DNA of 64,000 bases from Odontocerum albicorne (lineage: Eukaryota > Arthropoda > Insecta > Trichoptera > Odontoceridae): positions 27,111,847 through 27,175,846 of the forward strand of contig OX463859.1 of the NCBI GenBank assembly GCA_949825065.1, read 5' to 3'. The position numbers were made by a program, and so were the translations under genes. Every line of letters starts with the position of its first letter. Position 1 is the first letter of the stretch. Of the stretch, positions 21,941-32,997 are shown one piece after another. The notes beneath the pieces were generated by a model, which did not search any database, was not told the DNA's origin, and was given only the letters and a program-made list of their open reading frames with translations.

Positions 21941-22857
21941 CGAGTTATACAAAAAACACAGAAAAATAGCATCCAAAACAAATAAATTTACTTTTTACAA
22001 ATGTTTTCATGGATTATCCATTTAATAATCACATGGTAGAATATATTATTTAAATCACGTATTTTAGTGAGAAATCCACGTATTTTCAATAATTAAATAA
22101 CATATTTTCAGACATAAGCAAAACTGGCTGTTAATCATTTTAAATTAATTTATATTTGATTCAGGTTTAACCAAATTACATCTTGCCTACAACGTTTATT
22201 TAGGAATTTAATCTTAAATTTATTTACTGAGATGTGGAAGATGTTGACATAAGAAAATTCATTCAACAAGATGATTCTGTGTACAAGTGGTGACGTTCTT
22301 AATAGCTCTGTTCGTGAATAGAGCATCGAAAACTCGTAAATAATTGTTCGGTGTATTCAATAAATTTTGTGAATTAACGAAGGGTTTGTTTTTTTTCGTT
22401 CGCTATTTATACATGTATAAATAAGTGCGTTGATCTCTTCTTACGCTCAATGAGTAAATTTTATTATTATTCGTTAGAAAAAATGTAGGATAAAGCCATG
22501 GGTAAAATCTATACTGTTTGTGATAAAGATGTAGCACAAATATTTTTTAAACTTGCTCAAGTATTCCTCTCGGGTTCCAAATTATTGAACCGCACTTAGT
22601 CTACTGAACCAGTAAATTATACACTTTAATCTACTGAACCAGTGAATTATAAAAATATCTCATATCAGCGCCACAATCAAATACCCTCGAGACTGTTATC
22701 ATCACAAATCCCAGAACTTTTTTGTCAGATAAATACATATTTTCGATATCATAACCGATATTTGATAAATTCTTGGTCCTTACACATGGACATATAAGCT
22801 AAACATGGACGTGATAAAACGTTATAAAAGTAAGGCACATGTGTGATGTGTAGTAAA
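21941..22857. other. no gene recognised
   Basis: A short duplication (AGTCTACTGAACCAGTAAATTA and TCTACTGAACCAGTGAATTA, split here at 22598 and 22630) is the only internal structure seen. Confidence 0.35.
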
Positions 22858-23090
22858 GACGACCTCCGTGCCTTTGTTAATAAGACGCCTGTCTCCCAAT
22901 TTGGAGGTGCCGGATTCAAATCCTGTTGGAACCCAAATCTATTTTTTTTAAATTCCAGACTACTTTATTTAACACCTTGGTTTCCAGTCTGTGTTTCACT
23001 TAAATGTGAGTTTCAATGAACACTTTTTTTAACATGGTAAGTTGGAAAAGATTGCCACATGACAACCAGGTTGTTCTATATACAACGGAA
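22858..23090 (+). mobile_element. SINE A-like, with insertion in the body
   Basis: The head is GACGACCTCCGTGCC and TAAGACGCCTGTCTCC with box B CCGGATTCAAATCCTG. TTGGAACCCAAATC, a T-run, TTTCCAGTCTGTGTTTCAC and the tail TTGGAAAAGATTGCCACATG follow. The body is about 40 bases longer than in other copies, because the ATTCCAG phrase appears twice. Confidence 0.7.
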
Positions 23091-23960
23091 GTGTAATACA
23101 ATATAATATAGCATTCGAAAAGAATAATAAACGACAGAATATTGAATGACGATATTACGAAAGAATGGAATTATAATAAAATTAAATTCTTAAAAAAGGG
23201 AAAGACCATTCAGATGGTTTAATATGCAGAAATAACGAATGATGAAAAATATCTCAATTAGTAGTTTGGAGGTATGATATGTTTGGAAATTCCTAAAAAA
23301 ACATAACTCGACCAAATTAATTGAATTCTGAAAGATAGAAAAGTGAAAACCTATATAATACAAAAAGTACGTATGACGAGATGTAAAGACATGTAACATA
23401 AGCGGATGATGTGTGCTTGTATATAAATAAGTGACATGATCATTCTGATAAAGTGATTTAAAAAAATAACTCTCGAAACAAATTTGAATTCGATAGTAAA
23501 ACAGCATGATTAGAAAAAAACCAATAAAATCAATCGTTTGCAATTTAAAAAATCATAAGTTTAATATATTATGGAAAAGTTTAAGCAATTACCATACATT
23601 TGTATTAAAAAATAAATAAACATTAAATATGATACGTAATCGGCCATCCCTAAAACGTATGATTCAAACGGAGGGGATGTTTTGCTCATTTTTTTCAGGT
23701 AGGGGAAATCAAATTCAGAACACTCAAAAAATGTCAATACGAGTTAATAACAACGTGAGCAAGGTACAAGTTAAATTATTTAATTATTTTCGTATAAAAT
23801 TGCAATTTTGAGGTTTTGCTATATGTTACCATCACATTCGTTTCGAATCTTTATATTTAACGCCATAATATTTTTTTTCTTAAATCTTAATGAAGATTAA
23901 GCTTTTTCCACGGACACCTTGCATTTCTGAGTTGTATATTAGCGAAGACATGAATGATGT
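23091..23960. other. no gene recognised
   Basis: A 117-codon minus-strand frame (23190-23543) is Phe/Tyr/His-rich with no known domain. The right edge abuts the CsRn1-type LTR. Confidence 0.35.
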
Positions 23961-24349
23961 TGTAGTGACCATGCGTGCGGTCACTGAACCCATTGAGGCG
24001 ACCCTTGGCCGCCCGGTCATCGAACTCGCATTGTAAGGAATGCGAGACAAGCACCGGGCGACCTTCGCCCGCTCGGTAATTGAACTCACCATTAGCGGAG
24101 AACAAGCCAGCGACATATCTTCCGCGCTGTCCTACAAAACAACGAATACCCTACGTGATGACAATAAATATATTGTGAGGCGGAGACGAGACAGCGACAT
24201 ATCTCTTGCTCCGTCTCGCGCACATTCCAAATATTATAAATACCGACGTTTATCAATAAAATATCTCTTTGCATATTCCGATTTCAACGAGTTTTATTAA
24301 ACCAACAATCATCCTCATCATCTCTCATTTAAGGAACAACCGTTACTAA
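23961..24349 (+). repeat. 5' LTR of CsRn1-type Gypsy element
   Basis: The LTR starts TGTAGTGACCATGCGTGCGG and ends ...CGTTACTAA. It contains TATAAATACC (about 24236-24245), AATAAAAT and the C/T-rich CATCATCTCTC close to the end, in the same order as the solo LTRs at 30380 and 60106. It is directly followed by AG and a primer-binding site, which sets its 3' end. It has diverged from the other two copies, especially in the first 120 bases. Confidence 0.8.
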
Positions 24350-24351
24350 AG

Positions 24352-24368
24352 TGGTGACCCCGACGTGA
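24352..24368 (+). promoter_or_regulatory. primer-binding site, tRNA-Trp
   Basis: TGGTGACCCCGACGTGA is complementary to the 3' end of animal tRNA-Trp including CCA. It lies two bases after the LTR. Use of tRNA-Trp is a known trait of the CsRn1 clade of Ty3/Gypsy elements. The GACGTGAATTT phrase is then repeated three times (24362-24415), an unusual local triplication. Confidence 0.85.
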
Positions 24369-24437
24369 ATTTAACTGACGTGAATTTGACCGACGTGAAT
24401 TTAACGTGAATATAACCGACTTGATAACAACCAAACG

Positions 24438-24839
24438 ATGGCAAACCAAGACAAAGAATCCGCATCTGGAAGCGCATCACCTCCACAGCACCTCGCTGGT
24501 ATCGCACTAGCGATGCGAATCACGGCATTCTGGCGCGACAAACCACGCCTATGGTTCATCACCTTTGAAGCCGCCACCCAGGATCTCCACCGCAGCCAAG
24601 CCCAGCTGGCTCAGATGGTCCTCGCCCAGCTCGACAAGCAAGACATCGAGCAAATCGCGGATCTCCTGTACAGCCCGAGCGCAAGACAATACGAAGCTAT
24701 AAAAAAAAGACTGATCTCCGTCTACGAAGAGAGCGATGGGAGACAGCTACAAAGACTGCTGTCAGAGATGGAGCTCGGCGACCAGCGCCCATCACAGCTG
24801 CTACGACGCATGCGGACATCTCAGAACGGCGACATGTAA
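24438..24839 (+). pseudogene. gag: CsRn1-type Gypsy Gag, C-terminally truncated
   Basis: The ATG at 24438 opens a 133-codon frame with FWRDKPRLWFITFEA, the AQLDKQDIEQIADLLYSP segment, YEAIKKRLISVYEESDGRQL and LLSEMELGDQRPSQLLRRMR. These follow one another in CsRn1/Kabuki-type capsid proteins. The frame ends at TAA right after the LLRRMR motif, where full Gags continue for 100 or more residues to a zinc knuckle. The sequence after 24870 belongs to an RTE remnant, so the 3' part of the element is gone. It sits 70 bases after the primer site, as expected. Confidence 0.85.
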
Positions 24840-24868
24840 TGAATGATTACCGAGTGTACAACTCATAA

Positions 24869-24960
24869 ACTTAAGGTGTTCGTGGAAAAGGTATATGGAA
24901 GAAAACATGACTGGACCAAATGGACCCGATTTTGTAAGAAGGAAAAGATAAAGTGGGATA
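24869..24960 (+). pseudogene. RTE-like LINE tail, part left of the mariner
   Basis: The frames give KGIWKKT, then LDQMDPIL, then EGKDKV, which parallels the remnant at 10490-10560 (GKGSSGKT, LDQMNQIL). It is interrupted by the mariner at 24963 and resumes at 25890. Confidence 0.6.
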
Positions 24961-24962
24961 TA

Positions 24963-25887
24963 CTTCTTTGACCAAAAAGTTTTGGGACTTTATTCATAAA
25001 ATCGAAAATACAAGTTTATTCATCAAAATCGATATGGTCCCCTTCAAAGTATTCCCCATCGACTGCAACGCACTTACGCCAGCGCTTGATCCAAGCCTCG
25101 AAACACCGCTGGTACTCAATTTTAGGTATGCCCATCAGAGCCGTTTTCGATTTTTTCATGACATCCTCTCGAGTGCTGTAACGCGTTCCGCGAAGCGGTT
25201 TTTTAAGTCGGTTGAACTAGAAAAAGTCGCAGGGAGCCAGATCAGGTGAATTTTAAGGCTGCTGGATAGTAGTCGTGTTGTTTTTGGTAAAAAACTCATG
25301 GAAGTCATGTCTTTCGCGATTTCAACGTGGTCCTTTTTTGCATGAAATTGAGCTCTTTCGGCACCAGTTTTGCAGCGACATGTCTGAGGCCCAAATCTCT
25401 TACCAAAATGTCTTGAGCGGATCCATAAGCGATGGTCAAGTCCTCTGCCAGCTCTCTGATGGTCAATTTGCGGTTTTCGGCCAACATTTCTTTGATTTTA
25501 TCGATGTTTTCATCGGTTTTTGACTGCCACTGCGTTCGTCATCCTCGACCAACTCACGACCACTTCTGAAGCGTTCGTGCCACCAAAAAACACTTCTCCA
25601 ACGTTTCCAAAGTCTGCGGAGCGTTAAATACGTGTTTCACACAAAATTTAATGCAAACTCGTTGATGCACAGTTGATGCAATTTTCAAACTTGTAAAAAA
25701 TCGAAAACACGCACAAATGTAGATGTACTCAGTACAGCGTAACTTTTACAAATGTCAAGCCATGATGCTGAAATTTAGAGGGAAATGTCAATGATAGATG
25801 TGGTAACCTAACAAAAAAAAATAATTCCAATCGGGTGACTGACAGCGCCACACGGTGGCCGGTCCTAAAACTTTTTGATCAAGGTAG
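24963..25887 (-). mobile_element. mariner internal-deletion derivative, copy 2, nested
   Basis: The ends are CTTCTTTGACCAAAAAGTTT and the complement of AAACTTTTTGATCAAGGTAG, flanked by TA on both sides (24961-24962 and 25888-25889). The 925-bp copy matches copy 1 (14612-15521) throughout, including the internal deletion join. It inserted into an RTE tail whose halves lie on either side. Confidence 0.9.
25010..25540 (-). pseudogene. mariner transposase remnant, copy 2
   Basis: The minus strand encodes LTIRELAEDLTIAYGSAQDI, LGLRHVAAKLVPK and FMQKR. After the same deletion as in copy 1 it continues with FFTKN.., then SPDLAPCDFF, a TAG in place of the next Leu, and KPLRGTR...YFEGD. Here the third catalytic Asp is kept, unlike copy 1. 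The two copies therefore carry different inactivating changes on top of one shared deletion. Confidence 0.85.
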
Positions 25888-25889
25888 TA

Positions 25890-26015
25890 TTAATAATAGA
25901 AGATTGTGCTTAACGAGATGAAACAATGTGGAGGAGGCAAAGATTGTTCGATAAAAAGTTAAGAGAACTATTCTCACTGCCTAATCCGCAAGGGACACGA
26001 CGTGATGAGGTGTTT
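25890..26015 (+). pseudogene. RTE-like LINE tail, part right of the mariner
   Basis: NRRLCL and NVEEAKIV (from AATGTGGAGGAGGCAAAGAT, 25925-25944) match the CMR.CM.VEEAK..C segment of RTE tails, followed by the LSLPNPQGTRRDE-type end (CTGCCTAATCCGCAAGGGAC). This continues the remnant at 24869. Confidence 0.65.
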
Positions 26016-26553
26016 GCATGTTTGTAAAAAAGATTAAAGGTTTTCACAAATATTATTCACAATATTGAAATAAATAATTAAGAAGTTGTTGGTAATTGAT
26101 ACAACATTTTGATGGATTTCGAAAGATAATACAGAATAACTCTTTATGAGCATTTTTTTCAAAATTTAATTATCACGAAAGCAAATGTTTTAAATGGGCT
26201 TAAAATTCAAATATTCATAAATATATTTAAAAAACCATCGCTCCATTTTTTGAGTTTTTTTAATCGTCTTATTTTCAATAAACTAAAATAAAAATTGACA
26301 TTGTGCACGAAAACCAAAACATTATTATTAAATTTCTTATTAAATGTGGTACAAGGTCTTTGATATAATTTTTTAAGTTTGTAGAAATTACTATTGGGTG
26401 TCGGAAACAAAAGAAAGATAGAAATAAATTTAGAAAATAAAATCACAGAGGGGTTGAATTTCATCCCCAGGGTAGAAACAAATCCAGGACAAACAACAAA
26501 GCTCAACACATGAACACAACAAGTGAACATTACGCTTCACTCATTGGTAGTAC
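26016..26553. other. no gene recognised
   Basis: The 107-codon minus-strand frame 26207-26530 is Phe/Leu-rich without a known domain. Confidence 0.35.
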
Positions 26554-26830
26554 TGTCACGTCCGCAACCCGGAATACTTCCTATAACAAATAAGAGCAAC
26601 GAACAAAGAAAGATACAGAGTAGGAAGTGGAGAAACTGGGAGATAAGTTGTGCAGATTAAAACTGTTTGGGTTACTATATGTCAACTTGACGACGTTTCC
26701 AAGAATATGACCTATATAAAAGATGGTTAACATTTGACGTTACTTTTTGAAGAAGGTTATATAAGCATTCAATACAAATAAACAATATATACCAATTAGT
26801 TTTCTTGACTCCATTCTGTTTGCAATGCAC
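26554..26830 (+). repeat. possible solo LTR
   Basis: The segment starts TGTCACGTCCGCAACCCG, has the TATA-like CCTATATAAAAGAT (26710-26723) and AATACAAATAAACAATATAT about 60 bases later, then a pyrimidine-rich CTTGACTCCATTCTG. This order (TG start, TATA, polyadenylation signal) fits an LTR. I find no target duplication and no second copy, so a promoter-like unique sequence remains possible. Confidence 0.3.
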
Positions 26831-27803
26831 ATGCTAGGCTTAAGTTATAAATATTATCGTATTTGTCCGTTTCTAAAAAATCTACACCGGCTTGAGTGGT
26901 ACGAACGGACTGATTTCAACTTGTGTTGTCTATTTGTTTTCAATCCCCTTAATGAAATATGGGGAGGTAACATTTAAAAAAGATCATGTCGATTGGACAC
27001 AAAAAAATGAGTTGATAAAGCAGATTTTTTTCTTATCGATGCTACGGAGCTATTTAACATTATCATTTCAATGAAAAAATCACATAAATCATTTTAAAAT
27101 CTTAATAAAAAAAAACAGTATTTTTTTAAAATGGATATTGCCCAGGCTTCAAACTAATCAAAAAAGATCATGTCCGAATTGACCAATCGTAGCTTTCCGA
27201 TTGTATCTAACTTGACCAGCAACTGTCAATTTTAAATCGTACGTGCAATGTCATATACAGCTTTATCTGCCTACATATGTTTAAAGTACACTTTTCTTAT
27301 TTTATTTGATTAAAATTTAATTAAATTACTCGACCCAATTAAATTTTGCAACATCTGTATACTATTTTTGAAATCGAACAAAAAACATCATGTCCCAGAC
27401 CAGTTCAATCAAAAAAGATTAAATTAGAATTGTTCACTCAAAAAGGATCATGTCCATATTTTAAACTAGAATAACTATTTTAATTATTATGATTCGATTT
27501 TAAACAACAAATCAAGTCACCTTAAGCAATTTTAAGGATTTCAGATATTTTTACAATGAATTATTATGTCATATATTTTTAATGCAAACACTTTTTTTGC
27601 TATTTCCCAACATTCTGATTTGGTGGACATGTTATTTTTTAATATAACCTCCTCATATATTTTTCAAATCTGTATCTACCAGAGGTTTCTTCGAAAAGGA
27701 GTACAACTTTAAGGTCGATTACTGAACTAAATAATAAATTGATTGTTTCAAATTGATCCAAATGGGTGGATTATTATGATGGAGTTTTCACTGTTGCTAG
27801 CCT
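26831..27803. other. no gene recognised; recurring GATCATGTC motif
   Basis: AAAAAAGATCATGTC or a close variant occurs at about 26977, 27161, 27381 and 27443, each preceded by an A-run. The rest is AT-rich without recognisable frames. Confidence 0.4.
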
Positions 27804-28030
27804 TAAATAAATAAAATAATAAATAAATAATAGGTTTATTGATAGCAACATAGTATGTACAGATTATATTTAAATAACACTTCTAAAACACATAAATTGC
27901 AGATAATACATTAAATACAGAAGCTATCAAAAGGTCTGGGCTACTCTAATTGCATCCTTTCGGCCAAGATACACCCCACTAATAAAGGGCGAACCCAGCC
28001 ACGGGGACACCAGATGTTTTTCAGCCCAAC
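27804..28030 (-). repeat. repeat C, second module with (TAAA)n tail
   Basis: On the minus strand it reads GTTGGGCTGAAAAACATCTG, GTGTCCCCGTGGCTGGG, CCAAAAGGATGCAATTAGAG, CCCAGACCTTTTGATAGC and TATGTTGCTATCAATAAACC, and ends in TTTATTTA units. It matches the second half of 40902-41305. Confidence 0.75.
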
Positions 28031-28794
28031 ATTGGCATTGAATGGTTATGAGTGGCGTGTGCAGCTTTAGAAAATACATGAAATCAACATTTTTTGTGAT
28101 GTGTCATCAAAATTTATGTTGTTAAATAAACAATACACACGTACACTTTACTACTAATGCCAAATGTGTTACTACCACGTATCAGAAGATCAAAAAAAGT
28201 TTATTTGTAGTTTGTTTTCCCTTGATAAGTTTCCTGGGATTTTCTTACTTAAATTTTTTTTTTCTGAACCCTTCCTTTCCTTACGCTCGACTTATGAGAG
28301 TAAAAGTTAGTTCAAGTTCCGAGTTAAACCACCCTTGGGGATAGTTTGCTCTCTAAATGACGCTTTATACATTGTCATTTTATTATTAATAAAATAACAA
28401 GAAATTGAAACTTTAATTTTTATTTTACAAGCTTGGAATTTTATAAAGAAGAGTTTTTTTGCTTCTAGAACAGGAATGAAGAATTTTTTTCTGTTGCGGG
28501 CCAGCAATAATGTCTGTAAACCGATCTATGACTGGTCACATTCCATATTTAACTTTTATATTATTAATAAATTAAACGAAGAAAAGAACTAAAGACAAAG
28601 AACTACGAATACCGTTTATTTTAATTAAGAAACGCTTTTATTTATTAACTAACATGATATTTAGTGGGATAGTTGATAATGTTTGGTGGTCGTAAAAAAA
28701 TATATATAAAAACAGTAGGAGTTTAAATACTTGGGTGTTAGATACCCTTAAATATAATATTTGAACTTTTATTGTTCCGACTTTATACTTAGTA
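28031..28794. other. no gene recognised; AT-rich
   Basis: The 66-codon minus-strand frame at 28307-28507 has no known domain. Confidence 0.35.
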
Positions 28795-29551
28795 CAGTGA
28801 AACCCCATTTTTACGTTTTTGAAGGGACTGATAAAAAAAACGTAATTGGAGGAAAAACGTAGATTCGGGGGTTAGAAAAAAAATGGAAATTAATTTTTTA
28901 TTTAGATAATCACGCAAATCGGAAATTTTTTTTCAATCGATTTGCTAATTTTTACTATCGTAGCCAAAGCTGTAATGGGTATCCTCAAATAATGCACGAG
29001 CAAAACACGTAAACCAACGTGTTTATTAACTTTTTCGAGAATTTTCCTTTTCTCTTGAAACGATAATGTTTTTTTTTGCTGAGACATTATTTGAAGGGAT
29101 TCAATGAAAAATTAAAAGAAATGTAAATTGACACACGAAATATACGACAGTTGAAATTGTATGTCCACGACCAACACGTTTAAAACACAAGCACATATTG
29201 ACCTGCCTATACAGTCTGCCTGCCTCTGATTCGCTAAATTTCCCACCGATTGCATCGTATTACACGACTCGTGTAACCTTGACCATGAGCGCTGCAGGTG
29301 CACACGTGTCTTTAAATAGAAACAACACATTTCTGTTTCCTAATATTCATTTGAAATATTTTAAATCGTCGCGCACTTAATTAAATATGTGTATAAATTG
29401 ATTTGCATTTTAAATATTTCAAACGTAAATTGCGGGAAATAAAAACGTTAAAGCGGGTACTAAATGTACTAAAATAAAACGGGATTGTAAAAATTGAACG
29501 CAAATAGCGGGAAAACGTGAATTTTAGGTACGTAAAAACGGGTGTTCACTA
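28795..29551 (-). mobile_element. pogo/Tigger-type non-autonomous element
   Basis: Both ends are flanked by TA (28793-28794 and 29552-29553). The ends CAGTGAAACCCCATTTTTAC and TAGTGAACACCCGTTTTTAC (inverted) match at most positions. A partial transposase with a CENP-B-type N-terminal helix-turn-helix lies inside on the minus strand. At 757 bp the element lacks the DDE catalytic domain. Confidence 0.75.
28902..29087 (-). pseudogene. pogo/Tigger transposase N-terminus (CENP-B-type HTH)
   Basis: The 61-codon frame begins MSQQKKTLSFQEKRKILEKV, the classic start of the CENP-B/pogo DNA-binding domain, and continues to ITALATIVKISKSIEKKF, the usual end of the first helix-turn-helix. The segment between them (GLRVLLVHYLRIP) looks altered relative to the family. 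No catalytic part follows. Confidence 0.75.
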
Positions 29552-29694
29552 TAGTTTCTAAAAATATAAGTATATACAATATCGCATTCAAAATTAAATT
29601 AAAATTCTTGACATCGCGGACCGAATTAATACACAATGCTTGGGGACTGCGAGCCGATCATTTTAACCGTAGGCTGCCAAGCACTGGTCTAGAA

Positions 29695-29765
29695 CAGTGT
29701 TCCCCAACCGGTGGTCCGCGACCCGGTGCCGGGCCGCAGAGACTTTCCGCCGGGCCGCAAACAAT
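29695..29765 (+). repeat. possible hAT-type element end
   Basis: CAGTGTTCCCCAACCGGTGG followed by CCGCG and CCGGGCCGC resembles hAT-family termini, which often begin CAGTG.TTCCCAACC. No inverted partner or 8-base duplication was found. Confidence 0.35.
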
Positions 29766-30379
29766 ATGTCAAATTTCAAGAAATTCACCATGCAAAAATA
29801 TTAAATATAGGATTTTTTCGCTTGCACGTTGACTTGTATTTTTAGTAATTGTTAAACAAATATAATTGGTATGATAATGCGACACGATGGTCGCTGGTTT
29901 TTTCAGAATGGACAGTCATAAATCTTCTCAGATACACTTAGGGAGAACGGAAATATTTGCTCTTGGATAGTGAACTCGGATGCAAAACCCCATCTTAATA
30001 TATTTCCAAGAATTGCATAATATATAATTGTTTTCATTTTGGAACGGACCGGTGAGAGTAACAGTACATACAAGTAAAATTATGCCAGAGACAGCACTGC
30101 AGCCAAGAATATCTAATATATTTGCAAATTTACGTATTGATCTCATCATTGCCCACTGGCTGGGGACATCCGAATTTGGTGAATAGCAATTAAAAAAAAA
30201 GACTTTTTTTTTAAAAGGTTTCTTCCTCTATAAAGCACCCAATTTTAATTAATAATTTTGCCAATAAATTTTGTTCTATTTGTCGGTCAGTGGCGTTCTA
30301 CATTTAAAACCAAAACTCTTTATTTAGAAATTATTTCTTACTGAAACATAAGATTGACATGAATATTGGCAAATACGTT
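29766..30379. other. no gene recognised
   Basis: The 73-codon minus-strand frame (29928-30149) has no known domain. The last five bases (ACGTT, 30375-30379) are the left target duplication of the solo LTR. Confidence 0.35.
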
Positions 30380-30800
30380 TGTGGCGGTCGTCGCACACTC
30401 AGTCGCACACTCGGAACACTGTGGGCGTCCATACACACGGGCAATGACCGATGAAGTGACCTTTGCATTCCTCGACAAATCTAAATAAACAAGTCCAGAG
30501 TTCACACGCCGGCCATTCAACCCGCAGCCCGGAGCGGACCGCATTCCATACTAGAGCGAGAACGCATCAGGTTTGTCTCGCCAGTTCCGTATTTGAATGA
30601 TACCTACATACAACATTAATCGTTTTTGCATTCGCAGAAACGAGACGTAGGCATATCGCGAGCGCATTCCCGCGCACATTCTAAAATGATATAAATACCT
30701 ACGTTACTAATAAAATTCCTCTCTTTTCCGCATTGCAATCTAACGAGTTTTATTTATCAACAAATCATCATCATCTCCTCCCTTAAGGACTAGCTCCTAA
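30380..30800 (+). repeat. solo LTR, CsRn1-type Gypsy
   Basis: The LTR runs from TGTGGCGGTCG to TAGCTCCTAA and is flanked by ACGTT on both sides (30375-30379 and 30801-30805). It contains ATATAAATACCTACGTTACT (TATA region, about 30690-30709), AATAAAATTCC and the CATCATCATCTCCTCCCTTA end. This is a solo LTR left by recombination, in plus orientation. Confidence 0.9.
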
Positions 30801-30885
30801 ACGTTCAATATGTTACAATATAATTGTTTGTTATTTTTCAGGGACGTTCAATCGTTTAAGGGAGGATTTTTTTGCTAATCTAGGA

Positions 30886-30985
30886 TAACGACCTACGTGG
30901 CCAAGTTGATAAGATGCCTGACTTTTAGCTCGAGGGTTGCAGGTTCTATTACCGTTGGAAAACTGAATTTTAAGGATTTCACTTA
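30886..30985 (+). mobile_element. SINE A head
   Basis: ACGACCTACGTGGCCAAGTT, GATAAGATGCCTGACTTTTA and box B GTTGCAGGTTCTATTACCG are followed by TTGGAAAACTGAATTTTAAG. The 3' tail is lost. Confidence 0.65.
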
Positions 30986-31055
30986 GAGAATATTAAACAT
31001 ATTTTTGGTTGGTAAAAAGTGGTGAATACCTGCCAAATTGTACTGTATACGAAAG

Positions 31056-31165
31056 ATATACGTGGCCGCGCGGTAACGCACTGGACTTCTATGTGGAAAG
31101 TCATCGGTTCTAGCCCCACGATATGCAACTCCCTTCGAATGACATAGGTTTTTTTTATTGGAAGC
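31056..31165 (+). mobile_element. SINE B head
   Basis: ACGTGGCCGCGCGGTAACGC, GGACTTCTATGTGGAAAGTC and box B CATCGGTTCTAGCCCCACG are followed by CTCCCTTCGAATGACATAGG and a T-run. It matches the first 110 bases of the long copies. Confidence 0.7.
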
Positions 31166-31694
31166 CTGTACTCAGGCATGCTAGTCACTTGTCCAAACGC
31201 AGGTATACACGCGACACCAGAATCTTTTTCTTTTCTCAAAACTTCATAATTGTACACTCTCTGAAACCATTGAATCTTCATTATTCGCCTGAGATGCCTC
31301 AGCTGACATTTTGCGAGTGTCCAAATATTTCGTTTGTAAAAATCCATTTTTCACATCTATAGTATACATCAAAGATGGCATGAATACAGTTATATAGACT
31401 GCAGTTTAAGATTTCTGTTAGTTTCACGTTTAACCGTTTAATTTAAACGCAAAATCGTTATTTTTTATGTAACTTGCTCATGGACTATACTATTCGATAC
31501 TTTAAGTAACTCAAAAATCTATCGTCTGATAAAACGCTGGTTGTTGACGATCAAAACCTAGACGTATTCATCATCAATGGTAATCGGCCGTTTCCAGAGT
31601 AGACATCACTCGGCTAGTGTCGATCACCATTTAAACCACATTTTACATTGTACTCGTAAAGGGTTAGTCAAATTGAGCGTTTTTATTTTAATTC
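31166..31694. other. no gene recognised, up to the assembly gap
   Basis: ORFs here start inside the SINE B head and have no independent support. Confidence 0.35.
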
Positions 31695-31894
31695 NNNNNN
31701 NNNNNNNNNNNNNNNNNNNNNNNNNNNNNNNNNNNNNNNNNNNNNNNNNNNNNNNNNNNNNNNNNNNNNNNNNNNNNNNNNNNNNNNNNNNNNNNNNNNN
31801 NNNNNNNNNNNNNNNNNNNNNNNNNNNNNNNNNNNNNNNNNNNNNNNNNNNNNNNNNNNNNNNNNNNNNNNNNNNNNNNNNNNNNNNNNNNNNN
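31695..31894. other. assembly gap, 200 N
   Basis: The run of N is exactly 200 bases, probably a placeholder size. Frames crossing it are meaningless. Confidence 0.99.
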
Positions 31895-32781
31895 CGCCAT
31901 TTTTTTGTATACCACAATTCTTCTTCAACCATACCGACCATACGGACGATGTCTTCCGTCTATTTTATTCAACTATTCTTTAAGTATTATTGACCATCTT
32001 CAAAATCAATCAGTTTCGATAAAATATGTTGTGTATATAGTAACGAAGAAAATCTGGATGGCCAAAGTTACAATGGGGGATGTACAAATGTATTCAGGTT
32101 GTGTGGGCAAACAGAGCTTTCAAAGGATATAGAATTGATAACTACATTAAAACATTCAAGCAGATTGAGAATTGAGTTATGACAATGATGCTGTACTATA
32201 CGGATTCAAATGTTCAATATATAGTAATAAAAAATTCACGGTGATTGTTTTTCGGATTAACGAGTCCCGATAATAAAAAAAAGTTGGCAAGTTTTTCTGT
32301 AGTCAGCCAAACGAGTAATATTATTAATATAATGGAGGGAAAGTTTATCTAAATACGAGTAAATATCTCAATACTAAATCTCGTATATGCAAAAACAATT
32401 TTAATTTCTTGTTAATTATTACGTTTACTTACTCGTATATTCTTAGCAAAAATAAAAGATAAATCTTAATAAAAATAGAGATTTGGGTGAGAATCGTATA
32501 GAATCTAAGGAAAATGAATATTTTTAGATAAAGAATGATTCTTTAGTTTATTTTTTTGTATTGATAAGGTTCGATTGAGTCAAGACCGTTGTTTCAAAGT
32601 CGAGCCCTTTTGAACCACAAAAGACGATGTGTGGAATGACTTTTGATCTTAAACGATCTGCCGTCACCAGATCAGAGAGATAGTCTACACTCAGAAAAGA
32701 AAATTGAATAATTTATAATATTACGTAATTTAAAATAGTATAATTGTTTTAATTGAAATGGTACTGGGGACTGTTTCGTAA
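31895..32781. other. no gene recognised
   Basis: AT-rich unique sequence follows the gap, with no repeat family used elsewhere in the window. Confidence 0.35.
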
Positions 32782-32973
32782 GTTTGTAACCTCGGAGTTG
32801 TATTCGATAAGAAACTAAACTTTGTTCCATATGTAGATAAAATCACTTTTAAAGCATTGTCTAGACTAGGGTTGAAGCTAAAACTTGTTAATGACCTTTC
32901 TCAGGTAGAATCGCTTTACATTTTATATATTTCTCTGATAAGAATAATTTGGAATAACGACTGGGTAATACCA
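32782..32973 (+). pseudogene. Jockey-like LINE RT fragment (thumb region)
   Basis: One continuous frame encodes VCNLGVVFDKKLNFVPYVDK, then FKALSRLGLKLKL and SLYILYISLIRIIW. This order (LGV.FD..L.F..H.D......ALS.LG...R....F....L..LY.SLVR..LEY) is the region after the RT fingers and palm in Jockey-like LINEs. The frame ends in SINE-derived sequence at about 32985, so only about 64 codons survive. Confidence 0.75.
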
Positions 32974-32997
32974 TCACCCCATGACAGCCTCCGTGGC

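Noticed and set aside
31056..31130. Possible tRNA gene
   Set aside because: Box A and B are present but acceptor and anticodon stems do not pair; it is the head of SINE B, as are the other tRNA-like hits.
31577..31993. Four ORFs crossing the N run
   Set aside because: Their length comes from untranslatable N; the gap size is arbitrary.
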